Source of the DNA: Spirochaetaceae bacterium | GTDB taxonomy: Bacteria; Spirochaetota; Spirochaetia; Treponematales; Breznakiellaceae | DNA length: 10,468 nucleotides | NCBI GenBank assembly: GCA_031257075.1 | Contig: JAIRPM010000063.1 | Span: forward strand, 1 to 10,468 | Direction: 5' to 3' | Shown here: positions 6,911 through 10,468 of the stretch, piece after piece | Layout: each line of letters starts with the position of its first letter | Position numbering within the stretch: the first letter of the stretch is position 1 | Notes under the pieces: model-generated | What the model was told of the DNA's origin: nothing | The model's database searches: none | What the model saw: the letters and a program-made list of their open reading frames with translations, nothing else | Program-made: the position numbers and the translations under genes

Positions 6911-8419
6911 ATGAACTCCCCCTTGATACCGGAAAGCGGAGTTTGTCCGCAGCCGGCGGTAAAAACACGTTTACCGGCGCTATGGATGGGCTTGACTCTA
7001 GCCCTTTCGCTTTTAATAACTATCGTTGCCGCGCCTAAGACGTTTGCACAGACAAACGCCGACCCGGCCCGTTACACATCGCGCATTCAGAGCGTGTTTG
7101 ACTTTATTCTCAAACACTATGTCGAAGAAGTTGACGCGCAAAAACTGTACGAAGGGGCGATGAACGGCATGTTCAACGCGCTCGGCGACCCTTATTCAAC
7201 ATTCCTTGCTGAAAAAGATATGCAGGAATTGAATCAAAATGTCATAAAAGGAAATTACGGCGGTGTCGGGCTGTATATTTCAAAGCCAAACGGCACAACC
7301 GGCCCTGACGGTTTGCCGTCGTATGTCGAGATTGCGTCTCCTATGGAGGGAACGCCGGGCTGGCGCGCCGGTTTGCAGCCGGGCGACCTTATCGTGAAAA
7401 TCGACGACGATAGCACGGACGCGCTCTCTATGGACGAAGTTCTCAACAGGCTGAAAGGCCCGGCGGGAGAAGCCGTCCATCTTGTTGTCCGGCGCGGCGC
7501 GAAACTTGAATTTCCGGTAACGCTGATACGCGCCATTATCGAAGTTCCAACTGTGCGCCATGCTATGATTGGCGATATCGGTTACCTGCGCCTAATCAGT
7601 TTTAGTAATATGACTGCGGAACGCGCCCGGGAAGCGCTTCAATCATTCAAAAGTCAGGGCTATACCGGGCTTATTGTCGATTTGCGCAACAATTACGGCG
7701 GCCTTTTACAGTCCGCCGTTTCGGTAAGCAATCTCTTTTTGGACGGCGGCGTTGTTGTTTCCGTCAAATCGCGTATACCCGGCCAGAATTCTATGTTCAA
7801 CGCATCGCGCAATCCCATTGTAAACGCCGGTATTCCGGTTGTCGTGCTGATAAACAAAGGTTCGGCTTCCGCTTCTGAAATTGTTGCCGGTGCCCTCAAA
7901 GACCGGGGGCGCGCCTACCTTGTAGGTGAGAAATCCTTTGGCAAAGGTTCGGTGCAGCAGGTTTACCCGCTTGACACTTCCGGTTTCAAAATAACGACCG
8001 CCCGTTACTATACGCCCAGCGATGTCAATATTGACAAAATTGGCATACCGCCCGACAAAGAAGTGCTTTTTCCTAAATTTTCTGATGCGGACGCTGAAAG
8101 GCTTAATAAACTGATTGCTTCCAAAAAAATTCCTTCGTTCGTCGAAGAAAATCCGAAGGCTACCTCCGTTGTTACCGATACTTTTGCCCGTCAAATCGCC
8201 GCTGAGTACAATTTGGATTTCGCGCTGGTCCGCCGTTTTATCCGTGATGAGCAAAACCGCACTCAGATAGCGCCGGTTTATGATATGGAGTATGATGTGC
8301 AGTTGCAGGAAGCGGTGCGCATTATTCGTGAAGGAAACTATTATCAGTTGATTCACAATACGAAAACGCTGCGCGATTTGCAGGATGCGGCGGAATTGGA
8401 TACGGCGCAGGCTTCGTAA
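6911..8419 (+). CDS. C-terminal processing peptidase, S41A family with PDZ domain
   Basis: This is a secreted serine protease of the Prc/CtpA type that trims or degrades envelope proteins in the periplasm. The 502 residues begin with a positive n-region (about 15-20), a hydrophobic stretch at 22-41 and a likely signal-peptidase site after KTFA (43-46). An N-terminal S41 helical region with LGDPYSTFL (91-99) follows, then a PDZ domain at about 115-205 (YGGVGLYI, WRAGLQPGDLIVKID), and the protease core with GYLRLISF (224-231), VDLRNNYGGLL (256-266), KGSASASEIVAGAL (316-329) and GEKSFGKGSVQQ (339-350). S320 and K345 fit the Ser-Lys dyad, 25 residues apart as in the family. Residues about 390-502 are a C-terminal extension. 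The ATG at 6911 has no clear ribosome site; M26 is an alternative but would shorten the n-region. It precedes tmk by 69 bp. Confidence 0.95.
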   Translation: MNSPLIPESGVCPQPAVKTRLPALWMGLTLALSLLITIVAAPKTFAQTNADPARYTSRIQSVFDFILKHYVEEVDAQKLYEGAMNGMFNALGDPYSTFLAEKDMQELNQNVIKGNYGGVGLYISKPNGTTGPDGLPSYVEIASPMEGTPGWRAGLQPGDLIVKIDDDSTDALSMDEVLNRLKGPAGEAVHLVVRRGAKLEFPVTLIRAIIEVPTVRHAMIGDIGYLRLISFSNMTAERAREALQSFKSQGYTGLIVDLRNNYGGLLQSAVSVSNLFLDGGVVVSVKSRIPGQNSMFNASRNPIVNAGIPVVVLINKGSASASEIVAGALKDRGRAYLVGEKSFGKGSVQQVYPLDTSGFKITTARYYTPSDVNIDKIGIPPDKEVLFPKFSDADAERLNKLIASKKIPSFVEENPKATSVVTDTFARQIAAEYNLDFALVRRFIRDEQNRTQIAPVYDMEYDVQLQEAVRIIREGNYYQLIHNTKTLRDLQDAAELDTAQAS

Positions 8420-8442
8420 AATCTATGACTTACACCTTTCTT

Positions 8443-8468
8443 CGCCCGCTTGGGAACAAAAGCGGGCG
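8443..8468 (+). other. Stem-loop between ctp and tmk
   Basis: CGCCCGCTT (8443-8451) pairs perfectly with AAGCGGGCG (8460-8468) around an 8-nt loop. It starts 23 bp after the protease stop and ends 20 bp before the tmk ATG. No T run follows on either strand, so it is not a standard intrinsic terminator. It could protect the upstream mRNA end, serve as a processing site or tune expression of tmk, whose ribosome site lies just downstream. Confidence 0.55.
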
Positions 8469-8488
8469 CGGCGCTGAATAGGGGTGAT

Positions 8489-9115
8489 ATGAGCGGGAAA
8501 TTTATTGTTTTTGAAGGTATTGACGGCTCCGGCACCTCAACGCAGGCGCAGTTGCTGCAGGATTATTTGATTTCAAATTCAAGAAAAGCGCTGAGTACGG
8601 CCGAACCCTCCCCCGGGCCTATCGGTAACATGATTCGTGAAATTCACACAAAAAGAATCGCTGTAACAGATGACCGGAACAGCCGTGAAAAATTGTTGTC
8701 GTATTTATTTGCCGCCGACCGGTGCGACCATCTGTATAACAGTATCAATGGCATTATAAAGCAAGTTGAAGCGGGGTATTATGTGCTGTCTACCCGTTAC
8801 TATTTATCATCGCTTGCCTACCATGTTTTTAATACTGACGATTTTGAGTATGTATATCAATTGAACAAGGATTTTCCGCTGCCGGATTATACGTTTTATT
8901 TGGACTGCCCTATCGACCGCGCCCTGCGGCGTATTAGTGTCTCAAGGGTTCCTGATATAAACGAAGAGCAGTCAAATTTGCGGCGCGTATACGAAAACTA
9001 CCACATTGCCTTGGCGCGCTACCCCGGCGCTTTTTCTGTTATTGACGCTTTGCAAAACCCGGCGGATGTACATGCGCGGATAAAATCAATCTTATCGGAA
9101 AAAGGCATTCTGTAA
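8489..9115 (+). CDS. tmk: Thymidylate kinase family protein (altered P-loop)
   Basis: Tmk phosphorylates dTMP to dTDP with ATP. The 208 residues match the family in length and order: FIVFEGIDGSGTSTQAQLL (5-23), AEPSPGPIGNMIREI (38-52, the REPGGTP region), LLSYLFAADRCDHLY (69-83), VLSTRYYLSSLAYH (99-112, the DRY region), PDYTFYLDCPIDRALRRI (132-149) and a terminal VIDALQNPADVHARI (184-198). Two usual catalytic positions differ. The Walker A Lys is T16, and the Asp of the DR motif is T102 (R103 is kept). The Arg of REPGG also appears as Ala. It may still be the active enzyme of this lineage, or a paralogue. ATG 8489 was chosen over the upstream TTG at 8450 because AGGGGTGAT directly precedes it and the family N-terminus starts here. 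Confidence 0.85.
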   Translation: MSGKFIVFEGIDGSGTSTQAQLLQDYLISNSRKALSTAEPSPGPIGNMIREIHTKRIAVTDDRNSREKLLSYLFAADRCDHLYNSINGIIKQVEAGYYVLSTRYYLSSLAYHVFNTDDFEYVYQLNKDFPLPDYTFYLDCPIDRALRRISVSRVPDINEEQSNLRRVYENYHIALARYPGAFSVIDALQNPADVHARIKSILSEKGIL

Positions 9116-9140
9116 CGGCCAAATCGGCGGAGGGCGCTTT

Positions 9141-10256
9141 TTAGCCCAGCGCGGTATGTGGCGGCGTAAAGGGCAAATTATGAGCGCCGGCTACGCCTTG
9201 GCAGGTGAGGGCTCCTTTGTACACGTTCAGCCCTTCCAAAAAGCCGTCTTCTTTTTTGAGCGCCGCTTCCGGCCCGAGTTTTGCGATTGAAAGCCCATAG
9301 CGCAGTGTTGCGTTGCCGAGCGCGTTAGTCGAGGTATGAGCGACCGCGCCGGGCATGTTTCCTACGCAGTAGTTGACGACACCGTCTTTGACAAAGACAG
9401 GGGCATCGTGAAAAGTAACGCGGCTTGCTTCGCTGCACCCGCCCTGGTCTATTGCCACATCCACAATAACCGCTCCTTTTTTCATTGTCGGCAGATGTTT
9501 GTTTTTTATCAGTTTGGGCGCGGCCGAACCGGGGATTAGCACGGCTCCTATTACCAAATCCGCTTTTGGCAGAATTTCGTCAATGTTTTCCGGGCTGGAG
9601 TAAAGGGTGGAAATCCGGCTGCCGTAAATGTCTTCCAAATATTCCAGTTTGTCGAGGTCGATGTCCATCACCGTCACATGAGCGCCCGAACCGGCGGCGG
9701 CTTTTACCGCGTTTGCGCCGACAACACCGGCGCCCAGCACGACAATTTCGGCATGAGGCACGCCGGGCACGCCGGAAAGAAGCACGCCCCGCCCGCCAAA
9801 CGGTTTTTCTAAATACTTAGCGCCTTCTACAACGGCAAGGCGTCCGGCAATTTGGCTCATAGGTTTGAGACATGGGAGTTGGCCTTTGGGGCCGCGTATC
9901 GTTTCAAAAGCAATGCCTATGCACTTGGATTTAAGGAGAGCGTCTGTTTGAGGGCGGTCGGGTGCAAGGTGCAAATAAGTAAACAGAATTTGGTTTTCGC
10001 GTATAAGGCCGTATTCGCTTTCGAGCGGTTCTTTCACCTTTACTATCATCTCCGCTTCTGCCCAAACATCTTTTGCGGTAGGCAGAATTTTTGCGCCTGC
10101 TTTGACGTACAAATCATCGCTATAGCCCGAACCTTCACCGGCGCCCTTTTCAACAAACACGGTATGCCCTGCGTTACTATATGCTTCCACCGCTTTGGGC
10201 GTAAGCCCTACACGGTATTCATGTTTTTTTACTTCCTTGATAGTACCTACTTTCAT
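9141..10256 (-). CDS. ald: Alanine dehydrogenase
   Basis: Ald catalyses the reversible NAD-dependent deamination of L-alanine to pyruvate and ammonia in the cytoplasm. The 371 residues are the family length and start with MKVGTIKEVKKHEYRVGLTP. All four active-site residues known from mycobacterial Ald fall at the same numbers: R15, K75, H96 and D270. The NAD-binding fold shows VLGAGVVGANAV (173-184) and the acidic MDID (197-200), and NMPGAVAHTST lies at 300-310. The ATG at 10256 is favoured by a strong GGAGGG 5 nt upstream and by family alignment; the frame stays open upstream to 10382, but that extension has no homology-like content. A 34-bp palindrome lies 24 bp upstream. The stop is 25 bp from the convergent tmk stop, and I see no good terminator between them. 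Confidence 0.97.
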   Translation of the reverse strand: MKVGTIKEVKKHEYRVGLTPKAVEAYSNAGHTVFVEKGAGEGSGYSDDLYVKAGAKILPTAKDVWAEAEMIVKVKEPLESEYGLIRENQILFTYLHLAPDRPQTDALLKSKCIGIAFETIRGPKGQLPCLKPMSQIAGRLAVVEGAKYLEKPFGGRGVLLSGVPGVPHAEIVVLGAGVVGANAVKAAAGSGAHVTVMDIDLDKLEYLEDIYGSRISTLYSSPENIDEILPKADLVIGAVLIPGSAAPKLIKNKHLPTMKKGAVIVDVAIDQGGCSEASRVTFHDAPVFVKDGVVNYCVGNMPGAVAHTSTNALGNATLRYGLSIAKLGPEAALKKEDGFLEGLNVYKGALTCQGVAGAHNLPFTPPHTALG

Positions 10257-10280
10257 AGCACCCTCCAAATAAAACACGCC

Positions 10281-10314
10281 TTTTTGCGTTGTTTTGTTCA
10301 AAATACCGCAAAAA
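10281..10314. repeat. 34-bp near-perfect palindrome upstream of ald
   Basis: The arms are TTTTTGCG (10281-10288) and CGCAAAAA (10307-10314). Inside them, TTTTG (10292-10296) and CAAAA (10299-10303) are symmetric about the same centre, with only two bases between. Of 17 symmetric positions, 14 pair, and one more would be a G-T wobble in RNA. It lies in the ald leader, just upstream of the ribosome site. It could be an operator for a dimeric regulator or an mRNA hairpin. The A/T-rich arms make chance somewhat more likely than the length suggests. Confidence 0.6.
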
Positions 10315-10391
10315 GAAAATTTTTTCCAGCCGGGACGCAGGCCGGTTGCCGGAGAGACCGCATCTGCCCACCGCAGTCTCACACAAACCGC

Positions 10392-10420
10392 TTGACATTT
10401 TTTTCAAAGTGCAGTATAGT
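10392..10420 (+). promoter_or_regulatory. Strong sigma-70-type promoter facing the right edge
   Basis: TTGACA (10392-10397, perfect -35) is separated by exactly 17 bp from TATAGT (10415-10420, five of six -10 matches). Transcription would start near 10427 and leave the window. No start codon for a gene in this direction is visible in the remaining bases. The leader can form a small hairpin, CCCA/TGGG, at about 10444-10454. The promoter diverges from ald, and its target is unseen. Confidence 0.75.
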
Positions 10421-10468
10421 AGAGGGAAAGGCTGGCAATACTTCCCAGTTTGGGGGGCGGCCTTAGAA

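Noticed and set aside
7706..8356. 216-codon open frame on the minus strand opposite the S41 protease
   Set aside because: It lies wholly inside a gene with intact catalytic and PDZ motifs and has no family-like content or ribosome site.
9116..9140. Possible bidirectional terminator between the convergent tmk and ald
   Set aside because: Only 3-4 bp stems can be formed near the T run, so I do not see a real hairpin.
10413..10438. Minus-strand TTGCCA and TATACT as an ald promoter
   Set aside because: The hexamers are good, but only 14 bp separate them, which is too short for sigma-70; the ald promoter remains unassigned.
9852..10466. Long open frame of 204 codons on the + strand opposite ald
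   Set aside because: It is antisense to a complete, well-matched alanine dehydrogenase, shows no recognisable domain and runs through the intergenic promoter; it reflects codon bias of the true gene.

Overview
The window looks like ordinary chromosome from a Gram-negative, motile, free-living type of bacterium with roughly balanced GC. Signs of this are a CheR/CheB chemotaxis pair, a secreted S41 processing protease, an Aat N-end-rule transferase, a complete-looking shikimate-pathway enzyme and an AlgJ/AlgX-type polysaccharide O-acetyltransferase. My best guess is a spirochaete, perhaps Treponema-like. This is inference from overall gene character, and no marker in the window proves it.

Layout, left to right. 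A truncated SGNH/AlgX-like O-acetyltransferase enters from the left edge on the + strand (1-741). It converges on a long minus-strand block read right to left: tRNA-Lys(CTT), cheR, cheB, thrH, a J-domain protein, recR, aroA and aat (6754 down to 773). Spacing inside the block is short: 13 bp for cheR-cheB, 65 bp with a hairpin for cheB-thrH, 30 bp for thrH-J-protein, a 4-bp start/stop overlap for J-protein-recR, 12 bp for recR-aroA and about 92 bp for aroA-aat. To the right of the tRNA the + strand carries a C-terminal processing protease and a thymidylate-kinase family protein, separated by a strong stem-loop. Alanine dehydrogenase (ald) lies on the minus strand at the right end. A near-consensus sigma-70 promoter points out of the right edge toward an unseen gene.

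How the genes fit together. CheR and CheB are the methyltransferase/methylesterase adaptation pair acting on chemoreceptors. The thrH to aat run mixes amino-acid metabolism (ThrH, AroA), recombinational repair (RecR), a co-chaperone and N-end-rule degradation (Aat). It reads as a housekeeping cluster rather than one pathway. Tmk feeds dTTP synthesis, and Ald links alanine to pyruvate and ammonia.

I found no mobile element, CRISPR array, toxin-antitoxin pair or defence system, and no clearly new multi-gene system. The points most worth a second look are these: active-site substitutions in the Tmk-like protein (Walker A Lys to Thr, DR motif Asp to Thr) and in AroA (positions equivalent to E. 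coli Arg100 and Lys411); a 34-bp palindrome just upstream of ald; the hairpin between ctp and tmk; the J-domain protein with an N-terminal amphipathic helix coupled to recR; and tRNA-Lys placed directly upstream of cheR with no visible terminator.
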